64,000 nucleotides of DNA from Pseudisothecium myosuroides. Its lineage: Eukaryota > Streptophyta > Bryopsida > Hypnales > Lembophyllaceae. Location: the NCBI GenBank assembly GCA_951799445.1, contig OX637289.1:23932245-23996244 (forward strand). The letters run 5' to 3'. Shown here piece by piece: positions 12,042-24,080 of the stretch. The position numbers were made by a program, and so were the translations under genes. Each line of letters opens with the position of its first letter. Position 1 is the stretch's first letter. The notes below the pieces were generated by a model. That model was not told the DNA's origin and did not search any database. It saw only the letters and a list, made by a program, of their open reading frames with translations.

Positions 12042-13711
12042 TTTTTAGAAACTTCCGTGTTTAAAATCAGAGTAGATTCCAAGTTCCAATCCAAATCCAT
12101 GTTCAAATTTTGGCATTAAGATTACATCTAGCTATTAGAGCTAGAATTATCTCAGAGTAAAAACATCAGTATCAAGATTTATCAATAGTATTTTAACCAT
12201 AGATCAGACTATTTCAAATAATGACTAAGGCTTTGTTATCAATGACATCAATCTAGATTGATTTGAGAAGCTTAAGAGCCAGCCTTAACCTGGACTGAAC
12301 ATGTTATTCAGAAGAGATTTTAGCTTTATCAATCCAAACAATCCATCAGTAAGTCCATCTGTACATTCCATCAGCGAAACAGGGAAATTTACAATATATT
12401 TAGACGCCTCCAATAATAAAAATATATATATGGAACTGAAAAAATGTAAGGTAGATGTAAGATCCTTGACTAGTGTGAGCAGATATCACCCAATTTACAG
12501 ATATTTCGTAAATCACCTAAAGGTGATGCCATATAGCAAAGTGATGAGACAAACAATAAATATATATGAGACTCATAGATCATTCCCCTGCCTTTGTACG
12601 TCCATATGGACCAAAGATGAGTATGCGAAGTCTGATAAATAAAGCTTTAACCGAGGCTTTAACTTCATAACCATACTGCTTAAAAAAACTCAATACTTTG
12701 TACAGGAATTAAATCTATCATGTGATGCAAACATACAACCAAGATGCTATCAATCAGAGAGGAACACGTCTGAAAAACTTCTGCATCGAGTTCTGGCTTT
12801 GAAGAACCAGTGCTGGTTCAATAGAAGAATTTTGTTAACATCAAAAAACTCCAGTAGCTGTAAGTTGAAAAAATCGAACAAGAGTTCTCTGGAGGTGGAA
12901 TCCCTCACCTATGCCCATGCCAACATGCCAACAGTTAGTGTGCAGGTCGACGTACACGAGGTGTCTTAAGGAAACCACTATTTGTGATCGTAAAAACGCC
13001 AGAGAAAAATAGTTCAACCGAGATCAAGCTTAAAGAATAAAAAAACCACCGCAAGTTAACCAAGCTTGCAACATCAAGGTGTGACAAAGTTGCTCAGACA
13101 AACCACCACCTGTTGGCCGCTATTCTGGGAGCCCAACACCATGCTTTCTCTCAGTCCGAACACCAAAAACAAAAACCTTGATGATAGATTGAATGATCTG
13201 CAGCTTCCCTTGTTGAAACAATCAAAGAGCAAGTAGACAGAAAGCCTGTTCCAAGTGCTGATTAACCTTAGTAAAGGTGCAAGAGCTCGCAAATGAGCGC
13301 CAAGTTGGTAATCAAGCCGCAGCCAACCAAACCAGGTTCCAGTTCACGTTTTCAATTGGAGTATTAAGGCACAGGCCTCAAAGCGCCGTCAATTTTTAAA
13401 TAATAAAGTAATCAAGGCCTGCAGGGAGTTTTGGGACAGGTCAGAGCTGCCCTAAGAACTGTAATATGCTTATGGTGAAAAAAGGACATCACTTAGAGTG
13501 TAACTTGACATTAACTCTTTTTTTTTATGATAAGAAGGTGCATCAGTAGTTAGGTGACTAACTGTATAGACGACTCATATTATCTTTCTTCTAAATCAGG
13601 TCTATCTTGAAAGATATAGAAAGATATTTATAGAAATAGCAGTAGATTTTGTAGCAAATATTTAGGTTTAACACCTAGAATATTAAATCTGAAAAAAAAA
13701 AAAAAAAAAAA
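12042..13711 (-). repeat. Left LTR-like direct repeat of the retroelement (~1.67 kb)
   Basis: It matches 17901-19568 base for base apart from T13465 versus C19324, T13526 versus G19385, and a terminal run of 20 rather than 18 adenines. Those are the only differences I found by eye. In element orientation it begins with poly-T and lies 3' of the RT gene, starting 53 bp after the RT stop. The 113-codon ORF at 12301-12642 and the 72-codon ORF at 13074-13292 recur in the other copy only because the repeats are identical; neither looks like a real protein gene. Confidence 0.85.
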
Positions 13712-13764
13712 TCCACCACCACCCATGGTGTGACTGCTCTGAGTAGAAGTACTTGATGTACCCT

Positions 13765-16003
13765 CTACGGAGGAGCACACCAAGTACTTACACAATAGTA
13801 TTTTCCTTTTTTCCAACAGGAGTGTGTCAAGGTAATGTAATACCTGAATTTGTCCATTAGTAACGGTAGTTGAAACTTTAATCCTAGGAAATTGTTTTCA
13901 CTCAGGAATTTGGTGATGTTATTCACGAGTCTGCGTCTCAAGAAGCCATTGCTTTGAAGTGTAGCAATCAGGACCTGTATCTCATTGTATGCTGCCGAAA
14001 CATTATTTGACAGGTATAATATCGGCACTGTTTGGGAGATAGCAATGCTATATGATTGTCAAATAGGCCTGTGTGACCGGAACTGAATATATTGGGAAAA
14101 CTCAAAGGGGAGATCACGGCGTTTGTCATACTTGGCCATTAGATAAGCACCCGAGTTATCATCTATAATGTCAATGTCTAAATTCATGAAGTGGGCACTG
14201 ATTCCTCTGAGAGGGTTATCAGTAGCGAACTTGTTGATCTCACATTTGATCTCCAGTGTATCCAGAGGATAAATCCAAAATGGATTGTCAAGAGTCCTTG
14301 TTTGGTTAGGGTCTAAAAATTGTTGTGCCATATCATTGTTGACCCAACAAAGGTCATCAATGTAACGGTAAGAATGCTTGAAACATCGCATGAAACGGCT
14401 CATGCCTAGTCTTCCTAATCTTTGAATGAACTGAATCTCAAAATGAAGGATATAAGTTGCACCAAAGAGGTGAGCATCTGAATCCCATTGGGATACCTAG
14501 TGATTGTCTCCAAACCCGGTCTCCTAATCCCACATAGCAGTGATTCATAAGCCATGTATGTAAAATAATCAGTCTATCTTCCGAAATGGCAAAGCAGTTA
14601 CCATAAGCAGGCTGGCAGGTACTCCAGGTCGCATGAGCTGCGTTCCCTGTTGAGTCCACTCTTATCCAGATCTGAGGAACAGCTCTTGGATGTTTTGATC
14701 TTTCCTGACGGAAGCCCAATCGGATTATGTGTGCTATCGCATCAGATAAATTGTTTTCCCCATGTAGCGGTATTGTCTCGTAGCAGCGAGCAATGTCCGC
14801 CACATATATGTTAGCTATCTTGTCAGGGAGATTTAGTGCAACTTCAATGGCTGAGTTAACTAGCCGAAAGAGTGACGTATCTGCTTTCAAGAAGTTGGAA
14901 TAACCTCTATGAACTGTAGCAGACCATTCCTTAACGCTGTCAAGGATCAATATGGTAGAAATAGTAAGCATATGAGCTAGGTTAGAATAGACAGTCCTAA
15001 ATGCATTGGTAAGCCAACGATATTTATTCTTGTGGAGTTTAAATGTAGCCATGAGATATGGTAGGGAGTTATAAGTCACACTTAGTTCGGGAATGAGATC
15101 CCTAAGTGATTCACTAACGGTCTCAATGATTGTGATCCGAGGTATCCATCCACCATCTTCTAGACAGGGAGAAAAATCAAGACTCATAAGTCGTTCTAGG
15201 GCTAGCAATCGAATGTGTCTTATACAAATAAAACACACATTATTCGAAGCTTTGTCAAGCCTTGCACAGTAAAGGTTATCGGTAATCCACTCTACTTCCT
15301 TTTGGACAGCAGAGTTAGAGAATAGGTTCGATTGTGAGCACCGAAATCCAAACTTGTTATCATTTTTGGCTTTCTTTAGACGATCTAGACATGAGCTGCG
15401 TATCCACTCACGAGCATCGCTAAGAGGAAATTCCATAGACTCCAACCCAAGTATCAAGGAGATTTGTGCAAAAGCATCCAAGATGGTAGCAATACATACC
15501 CCAATGGCTGTCGGTTTGAGGGGTATATGGTTCAAACCCATATTAACCGCTCTCCGCAGCTCTGCATGTTGAATGAGGTCACAATTTACAGTCCGCACAT
15601 GGATCGCTGGAGGAGCTGCGCCAGTGGTTTCTTGTAAGGTCAGTGGATCCAAGAATCTCCGTAGACGTTTTGCTGAGCAACATAAGCACGGTTTAGAGCA
15701 ATCCAGTAGTGTTTCAAAAGCAAAAATTTTGAAGACGTGAGTAGGTTTGTAAAATATGGAAGAGATGTTATCAAGATAGCGCCATGCAAACAGCAATTCT
15801 TGGACCATTGGAACAAGCTGAGGAAAACCAAAAGGGACTACCATCTCTTGAAAGACTTGTTTCATATTGATCCATTCCATAGCCCTGTTGGGGTATGTGA
15901 CTATAACAATGCCTGTAGGTTTACGTTTGTTTACTCTTTGTAAAATAGTACGTCCAACTTGGTCGTGGGCCAAGCGACAAGAATCTGAAAGCAAAACAGC
16001 CCA
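13765..16003 (-). pseudogene. Penelope-like reverse transcriptase (ORF2), interrupted
   Basis: The main frame is open from 16003 to a TGA at 14438-14440 (518 codons from a TTG at 15994; the first ATG is at 15880). Counting from 15994, it shows DKA at residues 247-249, TFKLHK at 317-322, motif A with Asp400 in a D-x3-CYETIPL context, and motif B GIPMGFRCSP at 500-509. The frame then shifts by one near 14440-14460. The continuation carries motif C, RYIDD, with YIDD at 14364-14353, and a YDKRRDLPF thumb-like segment. A TGA at 14059-14061 interrupts the same frame, which goes on to 13765. This order of motifs, especially the KLHK block and GIPMG, fits Penelope-like elements, which are relatives of telomerase. 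No GIY-YIG endonuclease follows, since the frame ends just before the repeat. As it stands the copy cannot make a full enzyme unless by recoding or splicing. Confidence 0.8.
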
Positions 16004-16035
16004 CTATCCACTCATAAGTCAACAGAGCTAAAAAA

Positions 16036-17763
16036 TCAATCCTCATTGTCATTTGCGAAACTGAGAGCTTTACGCTTAAGTGGCGATTCACCCAGCAGCT
16101 GTATGCGACTTGCAATGGGAGCACTCGTATTTCCTGAGGAATACAGACCGCCAGTCTGTGGTCGAGCAATGCTCTGATCTCCAGTATCTGATCCAAAAGA
16201 ATTGCAGATACTCATCGTGGAGAACGCTGGTATCGTTTCCGGAGTTTGCGGTTGACCTTGAGGCTCCTTGCTCCAAGGAGACAATCGTCTCGTTTGATTG
16301 GAGTTTTGGCCGGTTACGTTCGAGTTTTTGTTGTAACGCTGCCAATTTGGCCCGTTATTCCATTGTTGATTTGGGGCATTGTAGTAGTTGTTGCCGCGGC
16401 CCCTGCCGTACCCACTTGCAGCACCACCATTACTCCTACCTCTTGTACTATTATTGCCGCCCGTAGTAGGAGTAGATAGTTTCTACCGCTTGGCCGAAGG
16501 GCCCTGCGAAGTCTTATCGGGATTAGCAATTGACCAGCTAGCTGGCTTAAGCAGTCGCTCGACTTGCTTGAAACCAAGCAAATGGGCATTCTCCTTAAAA
16601 AGTGGACCATCGGGATTGAGTGCTAACTGAACAGCAACTTCGCAAATCCACTTACGTGCGTGCATGAAGGATATATGGCACTTAACAGCCAATGAACCTG
16701 CCTGGTGTAACCACACCAAGAAAGCACTAAATTTGGATCTGAGAGAAGGGTGAGGAATATCATCAAAAAATCTCTCTAAATGGTTAGCCATAAACCAGAT
16801 CGCATGATCCCACCAGATCATCGATCCTGCACACCCCATAGTAGCGTTCGGAGCACAGCTGCATTTCATGTAGGGACGTTTTCCATTCCATAATTCTTGC
16901 ATGTGCCTATCTCATCTGTGTTTATCAGTAGGCGGATCAATCTTGCATTGGAGCTTAATGCTATCCGTGCTGCATTTTGAATGATCAAAAGAGCTGAGGC
17001 TATACGCATTGCTGATAGAGCTAGCGGCAGTACTCATGGCTCTATTATTGAACACTGAATCCTTGCATTCCTTCATTTCATTAGCCTGAAGGCCTCCCCA
17101 TATTCTCCACACAAAAGGAGGAATTGGAGCCAGCAAGTTGATGTTTCCGACTTGCCACACACGGTGGTCACAGCCGATCAACATATCCTCAACTGTACGA
17201 GGAGGGGTGAAAAGGATAGCTAAGCATTTGCCAGAGGCAATGAGCTCGGCCTCCTCTTTCTGTTTTTGCGTGCAAATAATGAGTTCTTGCAACTCTTCGA
17301 TAGCGAAACGTTTGCTTGGTTCCATCATCATACCTTCTAAGAAAGGGTGTGAGATGCTGGAACCTTCACCATTAATCTTTTGGCTATTTGAAAGTTCAAG
17401 ATCCTCCTTGTTGTTCACAGCCCTGATGGCGACCTCCACCAATATTGCATCTCTCTGCGAGTTTGCATATTGTTCGGCGTCTTGGGCGATGAGTACTTCT
17501 AAAAACCCGTGTAACTCTTTAAGTCGGATCAGTCCCTCCTCAGGAGACTTGCCGTTGGCCACCTCAAAAACTCGCGTCCACTGTGACAAATCCAGCGTGG
17601 TCAGAATCAAAGGCGCCTCACCTTCTTCCCCATTGTTTTTGATGGTCTCCGCGTCAGTCTCTTGGATGAACGCATAAATCTCTGCTGGTTTCAAGCTGGC
17701 CAATGTAGCCTGAATGATCGGAATTGGTGGCGGTAAGGGCACATCATAGCCCATGGCTAGCAA
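16036..17763 (-). pseudogene. Gag-like ORF1 of the retroelement, with two in-frame stops
   Basis: A single frame runs from ATG 17763 to a TAA-type end at 16036, broken by TGA at 16912-16914 and TAG at 16483-16485 (about 575 codons overall). The first part (about 283 codons) is acidic and helical with a proline-rich start. The middle part (from 16902) has a Cys/Trp-rich beginning (KCSCAPN, then a WWDHAIWF stretch). The last part, after the TAG, is rich in Arg, Gly, Asn and Gln, including GYGRGRGNN, typical of RNA-binding tails. The position upstream of the RT and the basic RG-rich tail suggest a nucleic-acid-binding, gag-like protein. I do not recognise a named domain. The RT frame opens about 33 bp downstream in another frame, so expression of ORF2 might involve reinitiation or frameshifting. 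Confidence 0.6.
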
Positions 17764-17900
17764 ATCAGGATGCCAAATCGGCTCCTTTATCAGAGACTGT
17801 ATTCAGAAAATAGAGCCAAAAATTGAGTCAGAACTTTAGATAAGATCAAGGAATCTAAAAGAGACTCACCATCTCTTAAAGGATAGAGGTAAATAAAGGC

Positions 17901-19567
17901 TTTTTAGAAACTTCCGTGTTTAAAATCAGAGTAGATTCCAAGTTCCAATCCAAATCCATGTTCAAATTTTGGCATTAAGATTACATCTAGCTATTAGAGC
18001 TAGAATTATCTCAGAGTAAAAACATCAGTATCAAGATTTATCAATAGTATTTTAACCATAGATCAGACTATTTCAAATAATGACTAAGGCTTTGTTATCA
18101 ATGACATCAATCTAGATTGATTTGAGAAGCTTAAGAGCCAGCCTTAACCTGGACTGAACATGTTATTCAGAAGAGATTTTAGCTTTATCAATCCAAACAA
18201 TCCATCAGTAAGTCCATCTGTACATTCCATCAGCGAAACAGGGAAATTTACAATATATTTAGACGCCTCCAATAATAAAAATATATATATGGAACTGAAA
18301 AAATGTAAGGTAGATGTAAGATCCTTGACTAGTGTGAGCAGATATCACCCAATTTACAGATATTTCGTAAATCACCTAAAGGTGATGCCATATAGCAAAG
18401 TGATGAGACAAACAATAAATATATATGAGACTCATAGATCATTCCCCTGCCTTTGTACGTCCATATGGACCAAAGATGAGTATGCGAAGTCTGATAAATA
18501 AAGCTTTAACCGAGGCTTTAACTTCATAACCATACTGCTTAAAAAAACTCAATACTTTGTACAGGAATTAAATCTATCATGTGATGCAAACATACAACCA
18601 AGATGCTATCAATCAGAGAGGAACACGTCTGAAAAACTTCTGCATCGAGTTCTGGCTTTGAAGAACCAGTGCTGGTTCAATAGAAGAATTTTGTTAACAT
18701 CAAAAAACTCCAGTAGCTGTAAGTTGAAAAAATCGAACAAGAGTTCTCTGGAGGTGGAATCCCTCACCTATGCCCATGCCAACATGCCAACAGTTAGTGT
18801 GCAGGTCGACGTACACGAGGTGTCTTAAGGAAACCACTATTTGTGATCGTAAAAACGCCAGAGAAAAATAGTTCAACCGAGATCAAGCTTAAAGAATAAA
18901 AAAACCACCGCAAGTTAACCAAGCTTGCAACATCAAGGTGTGACAAAGTTGCTCAGACAAACCACCACCTGTTGGCCGCTATTCTGGGAGCCCAACACCA
19001 TGCTTTCTCTCAGTCCGAACACCAAAAACAAAAACCTTGATGATAGATTGAATGATCTGCAGCTTCCCTTGTTGAAACAATCAAAGAGCAAGTAGACAGA
19101 AAGCCTGTTCCAAGTGCTGATTAACCTTAGTAAAGGTGCAAGAGCTCGCAAATGAGCGCCAAGTTGGTAATCAAGCCGCAGCCAACCAAACCAGGTTCCA
19201 GTTCACGTTTTCAATTGGAGTATTAAGGCACAGGCCTCAAAGCGCCGTCAATTTTTAAATAATAAAGTAATCAAGGCCTGCAGGGAGTTTTGGGACAGGT
19301 CAGAGCTGCCCTAAGAACTGTAACATGCTTATGGTGAAAAAAGGACATCACTTAGAGTGTAACTTGACATTAACTCTTTTTTTTGATGATAAGAAGGTGC
19401 ATCAGTAGTTAGGTGACTAACTGTATAGACGACTCATATTATCTTTCTTCTAAATCAGGTCTATCTTGAAAGATATAGAAAGATATTTATAGAAATAGCA
19501 GTAGATTTTGTAGCAAATATTTAGGTTTAACACCTAGAATATTAAATCTGAAAAAAAAAAAAAAAAA

Positions 19568-19568
<1 letters not shown>
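17901..19568 (-). repeat. Right LTR-like direct repeat of the retroelement (~1.67 kb)
   Basis: This is the element-5' copy of the repeat described at 12042-13711. On the minus strand it starts with 18 thymines and ends at about 17901, followed by an internal leader of about 137 bp before the ORF1 start at 17763. A promoter would be expected inside it, but I cannot point to one. Confidence 0.85.
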
Positions 19569-19614
<46 letters not shown>

Positions 19615-20359
19615 TACAATGACTAACAAAACTAAGTACAAATCTGAAATGTTTTCATTCAAACAACTATACCATAAGCATCAATGGACAAAATCTAAAA
19701 GTGTAATTTTCATGAAATTGGCAATTTTTTTATGAAAGTGACAACAATACTTTTTTTCTTTTTGATTTTTTGGGCCAATTATATTTATCATGAACTCAAG
19801 TATTCCAACAAAAAATTTGATTCTAAAAATACATTATATAGTTGTAAAATATAAATTGAATTGTATTGCCCTGCTCAACAAATGGTCCATGTTGCAACCT
19901 ATACTCTTTCTACAATGGCTAATGCAATCCCATGCTCTCAATTCCCCAAAAAAAGTTCAAATATTTAGAAAACCAACATCATTTGCATGCTCGTCAAATT
20001 GTTGATATTTTAAATTCTATAAATGTCAATTTCCTTCAATTTTTGTGTACAACAATCTAAAATGATGTATACCAACATGCCAAGTTACAAAAAGTTTTTC
20101 GGGGTTCTAAAAAAAAATTGACAAAAGATGAAATAATTCCAAATTATGGTGAACAAAACCGAGTTTTAGACATGGCTAACTTTGAAATTAATTTTCTTTC
20201 AAATGACAACTAATTTTTTCTTCAAACTTCCATGGTAAAGTGCAATATGTTGCATACTACAACTTTCATAGGTATACTTTTAGATTTTGTCCATTGATGC
20301 TTATGGTATAGTTGTTTGAATGAAAACATTTCAGATTTGTACTCAGTTTTGTTAGTCGT

Positions 20360-20424
<65 letters not shown>
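19569..20424. mobile_element. 747-bp fold-back element with 88-bp inverted repeats inside a (TA)n tract
   Basis: The arms at about 19616-19703 and 20275-20362 are reverse complements with only two mismatches seen; both contain 'ggtatagttgtttgaatg' or its complement. The element is bordered on both sides by long (TA)n tracts (19570-19604 and 20362-20423). The interior is AT-rich without a real ORF. It could have inserted into a TA microsatellite or have expanded a TA duplication. It abuts the poly-A end of the retroelement. Confidence 0.7.
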
Positions 20425-20427
<3 letters not shown>

Positions 20428-21285
20428 TTAAAAAGTGAAGTAATTAATTAATTCAAAAAAATTCAAAAAATTTGACCACATCAGACTACGCATGTGGCAG
20501 AGTTTTTAGGTTGGGAACTTGCAGTCTTCTTTTAGCTTAAAATGTCTTCAAATGAACAATTCCTTGCATTGGGATTTTTAGTGATGAAATCACTTTCAAT
20601 ATTTTGAGCCATGTAGAAGTCCATGTAACACACAATCTTAAGTGCATGTCTTTATCATTAAGGTAAGACTTCTATACCCTACATTAAAGAGTAAAATTGG
20701 GTTGCCCTAAGCTAATTTTTCAACATTCTACACTATATAAATATGTCCAGCTACTGTAGAAGAATGCAATAATGAAGGAACTATATGTGTTGCAAGGGTT
20801 GGTGCACTAGTTTATAGCTTGGGTTTAGAGAATGGCATGTACCTTTATCTAAACAAGCAGTGAGCCATGAGGTAACTTCTTTGGTGAAGGCAACCCAATT
20901 TCACTATTTTGTGTAGCTTACTTCTTTGGAGCACTTCCCCTAGGATATACCATAGGAGTAGGGTAGCTTCGCCACTTTCCACTCAAATAATTAATTAGTT
21001 TGAAAATTTAATGTTCGCCACCTGAAAAAGGAATTTTTTGAAATTCAACTTTTTGGATAAATGAATAATTGTAGTGTTGTCTTGCATCCAACCTTTTACT
21101 TAGGTTTTCCGAGAGATTTTCTACCCTAAGATAACTTCTACACTCATGCATAGGTCTTTTTTACAACTTCAAAAGCCACTTAATGAGTGTGAAGGAATGA
21201 GAACACAAGTTCTTTGTACAAGTGGAGTGGTAGGAGGTAAAACAACCCATGTGGGATACAATTAGTTGTCTTCACATGATTCTAA
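20425..21285. other. Intergenic sequence
   Basis: No coding exon or repeat border recognised. The sequence contains many short ORFs only. Confidence 0.45.
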
Positions 21286-21289
21286 TTAA

Positions 21290-22202
21290 CCCCTAAAGGA
21301 CCAGCCTACAATTTTTAGCAACATAGCAATTTTTAGGCAAAATCCTGTGACTAGAAATTTTTATGTTTTAGGCTAAAATTTAAATAGGAGGTGGGGACAA
21401 GGAATATCTTTCATATGCACTAAATTTCATGACATTTGGAAATAGGATTCAAAAGTTATAACCTTAAATGTTATTTGTTTCTCAACTCGGGTAGTGTAGG
21501 CAAATAAGAAAAAATCACTTTTTTCAAAAACAACAAATTGAAATTGGTTTTCTAGACTTATATATACGTAGAAAGCTTTGAATCATTCCATATTGATCAA
21601 TGAGTCAAAAGTTTTGAGGAGTTTTAGTTTGCGGGCAGTTATGGATTTTCTACTCTAAAATAAACTTTGAAGTTGTTTATTTCACTCAATTTTCAATATT
21701 TTTGGAAAAAAATAAAATCATAGGATTTAGATTGTTTATAAAAACATTATAAATATTGGGATTGAAATTTTTCAATTCCATAATTAAATTCTTAACAATT
21801 TGGTATTTTGAATCATTTTCTACTTCTTTCTATTTACTATTTTTTTTCTATATGTTGTACAATTCCAAATGATTTGAAATTTTTAGTATGTAGCCAAATT
21901 GTTTAGGAAAAAGACTTCAAAGAAGCACCACCATTTTGTACATTTTTTTTATAGAAAAGTGAGCTTGTGAAGTATAACTGCCTTGTTTTTTGCAGGGCCC
22001 AAAAAATGATTTCTTCCAATTCAAACGTTAATATCTACCAATCCGTATGGTGGAAAATTTTGAATTTTTTTGCACATATTCTAAAATTAGCATACTATAA
22101 GGTCCTATTTATGGATTCAAAATTTTTTTTTTCTAAAATTTGGTACTGAAAATGGCAATTTTAGAGCATTTTTGGTGAAAATATAGTTAAGGACTTTTGG
22201 GG
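21290..22202 (+). mobile_element. TTAA/CCCC-ended non-autonomous DNA transposon, copy E (913 bp)
   Basis: Intact TTAA lies on both sides (21286-21289 and 22203-22206), with CCCCTAAAGG at the left and TTTTGGGG at the right. It is collinear with copies C and F. The intact duplication makes it, with copy A, the best-defined insertion of the family. Confidence 0.75.
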
Positions 22203-22206
22203 TTAA

Positions 22207-23520
22207 TTACCTACTTATTACTCATGACTCTAGATTACTACTCTAAATTTACTATTTTTTACTTGTAAAACATAAAATATGCTTTTTAAGAAGCTAAGAC
22301 ATTGAAAAATTGAGCTTTCCTATTGAAAGTTACAGATGGATGAAGTTTGACCGCTAATTAGTATCCTAAAACTCATCCACTAATTTCAAACCATCAAATT
22401 GACTTTTACTTTAAATTTTGACTTCCAAATTTAATTTAGAATTCTAAGATTTTTTTTAGACTTAACTTGGATGATTTTATTACTTATTCATCCACTTGTA
22501 CTACTAAACTTCATCCAAGCATAACTTCTTCAGTTTATATCTATTTTTTAAGTACAATATTTTGGAAACCTCTAGAAATTGACTACTCTAATTTAAATTC
22601 AAAGTTGGACTCTAAGAACTTCTGAAGTTTTGACTTAATTGTTTAACCTCTAATTCAACTTTCTACTTCTACATAAAAATTCAAATTCAAATAGCAAAGT
22701 TTAAATGCATACCTCTAAGGTCAAAAACACCATAGTCTAATCCCGTCTTGAATCATAATTGTGATCATCTCATAGTATCCATCCCCTTCTATTTTGTTGA
22801 TTTGATTAGGTTTTGGCTTACCGCTTAATTGGAAAAACTTACAAATAAAATTGCAATTCTAAACTACTCTTTGTATGTTCTATTTCAACTAATATTTTCT
22901 CCCTATTTTTCTCTACTATTCTATTTGGATTTTTTATGGTTTTTTTAGTAAACTATAAGTACTCAAAGTTGTCACCTTATCTTCTATTACAACTAATAAC
23001 TACTAAGAATCAAACCAAATGGAAAGGCATGACTTTATAACTCCTAAGTAATAAGCATCTAATTAAACCTCTAGGATGTAAATTAGTCAACTCTGGTGGT
23101 TAAAATCTAAGAGCATTTGCAGTGCGCCTTGCAATAGTCCCGGTATCGGCATTGTGTCAAGTGAAAAGTGGTTTGTAATTCAAATTGCGCTCCAATGCAA
23201 CCTTCCCTTGGTTCCATGCAAACACTAATGTAGATTCTTTTCTTTCTTTCTTTTTATAATGCGGAAAAGTCCATTTGATGCTTGGATTGCCAGCTTTGCA
23301 TTGGATCAATTTGTTCTAAAAAAGACCTGGCACTATGCAGGCCTCATGGAATGTCCCTCCATTTGCTGATAATTATAGGAATTGTTTGTCGAGAGTGCAT
23401 TGCAAATGTTCTAAATAATTTATAAAAATACTTCCCGGTCAATCTTGAATTATGGGTCAAATTGTATTTCTAAACCCCAATTAATGATTGATGGCCAACT
23501 TCATTCCTCCTCCTTTTTAA
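22207..23520. other. AT-rich intergenic sequence
   Basis: No gene or transposon end that I can support. Confidence 0.45.
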
Positions 23521-23521
23521 G

Positions 23522-24080
23522 GGCTACTTTACATCTAGAAGCCGGGCTAATTCTCCTTCAAGCCAATTGCACAAAATTTCAGTCCCTTTTGGACTGGAGG
23601 CCGTCTTCAACTACCCACTACAATAAGATTATAGCAGGGGCCCATTTTCCTATATGTAAAGGCCTTGAGGCCAAGAAGCTAGGCTAATTCAATAAAAGCT
23701 ACAAAAGAGAGAAGGGCTGAAATTTTTAGGGCCACTTTATACCTAGAGGCCGGGCCAATTCCCCTTGAGATCGATTGCACAAAATCCAACCAATGTAATT
23801 TGTTGAAAAAAATAATATTTTATTAAAAAAAGTTTTTTTAATTGAAATATGACATTGGCCCTGAGGCCAAGAATTGTCTTCCCATTTTTGGTGCACCCAA
23901 TTCAGCAAGCTCAGGCCACGCCAGATCATGTCATTTTTGAATAAAAAATTCATTCCACCAAATTGGCCTCGCCTCTAGGTATAAAGGGATTAGGCTGATT
24001 TCAGCGTTCTGTCTAATCACAAGTGAGGAATCTTGGCCTCTGACATAGCAAATTGGCTTGGCCTCTATGTCTAAAGTGGA
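23522..24080. repeat. Nested pair of inverted repeats
   Basis: Two similar left arms (23522-23585 and 23728-23791; both read 'gccgggc(t/c)aattc') face two right arms (about 23955-23990 and 24044-24080; both contain 'aattggc' and 'gcctcta'). For the inner pair, TTTATACCTAGAGGC at 23736-23750 pairs with GCCTCTAGGTATAAA at 23971-23985. The pattern suggests one MITE inserted into, or tandemly duplicated with, a relative. No coding capacity. Confidence 0.55.

Larger units (their letters stand above)
12042..19568 (-). mobile_element. Penelope-like retroelement with LTR-like direct repeats
   Basis: This is a 7.5-kb unit read on the minus strand: direct repeat (17901-19568), gag-like ORF1 (17763-16036), reverse transcriptase ORF2 (about 16003-13765), direct repeat (12042-13711). 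The two repeats are collinear at a fixed offset of 5859 bp. The RT is of the Penelope-like (PLE) type: a K-L-H-K motif before the palm, GIPMG in motif B and YIDD in motif C. I see no protease, integrase, RNase H or GIY-YIG endonuclease. Endonuclease-deficient PLEs and 'pseudo-LTR' repeats are known in this group; an ORF1 plus flanking repeats in a plant copy is less familiar. No target duplication could be recognised: the left flank is A-rich and the right flank is (TA)n. Confidence 0.8.

Noticed and set aside
13765..13900. A GIY-YIG endonuclease at the C-terminus of the reverse transcriptase
   Set aside because: After the thumb-like region only about 40 codons remain before the stop and the repeat. 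No GIY or YIG motif is present in any minus-strand frame there.
17138..17677. Plus-strand ORF of 179 codons
   Set aside because: Antisense shadow of ORF1 of the retroelement.
12301..18501. Identical 113-codon ORFs at 12301-12642 and 18160-18501 as a duplicated gene
   Set aside because: They lie inside the identical LTR-like repeats and run opposite to the element's genes. Composition is non-coding and the identity is explained by the repeats.
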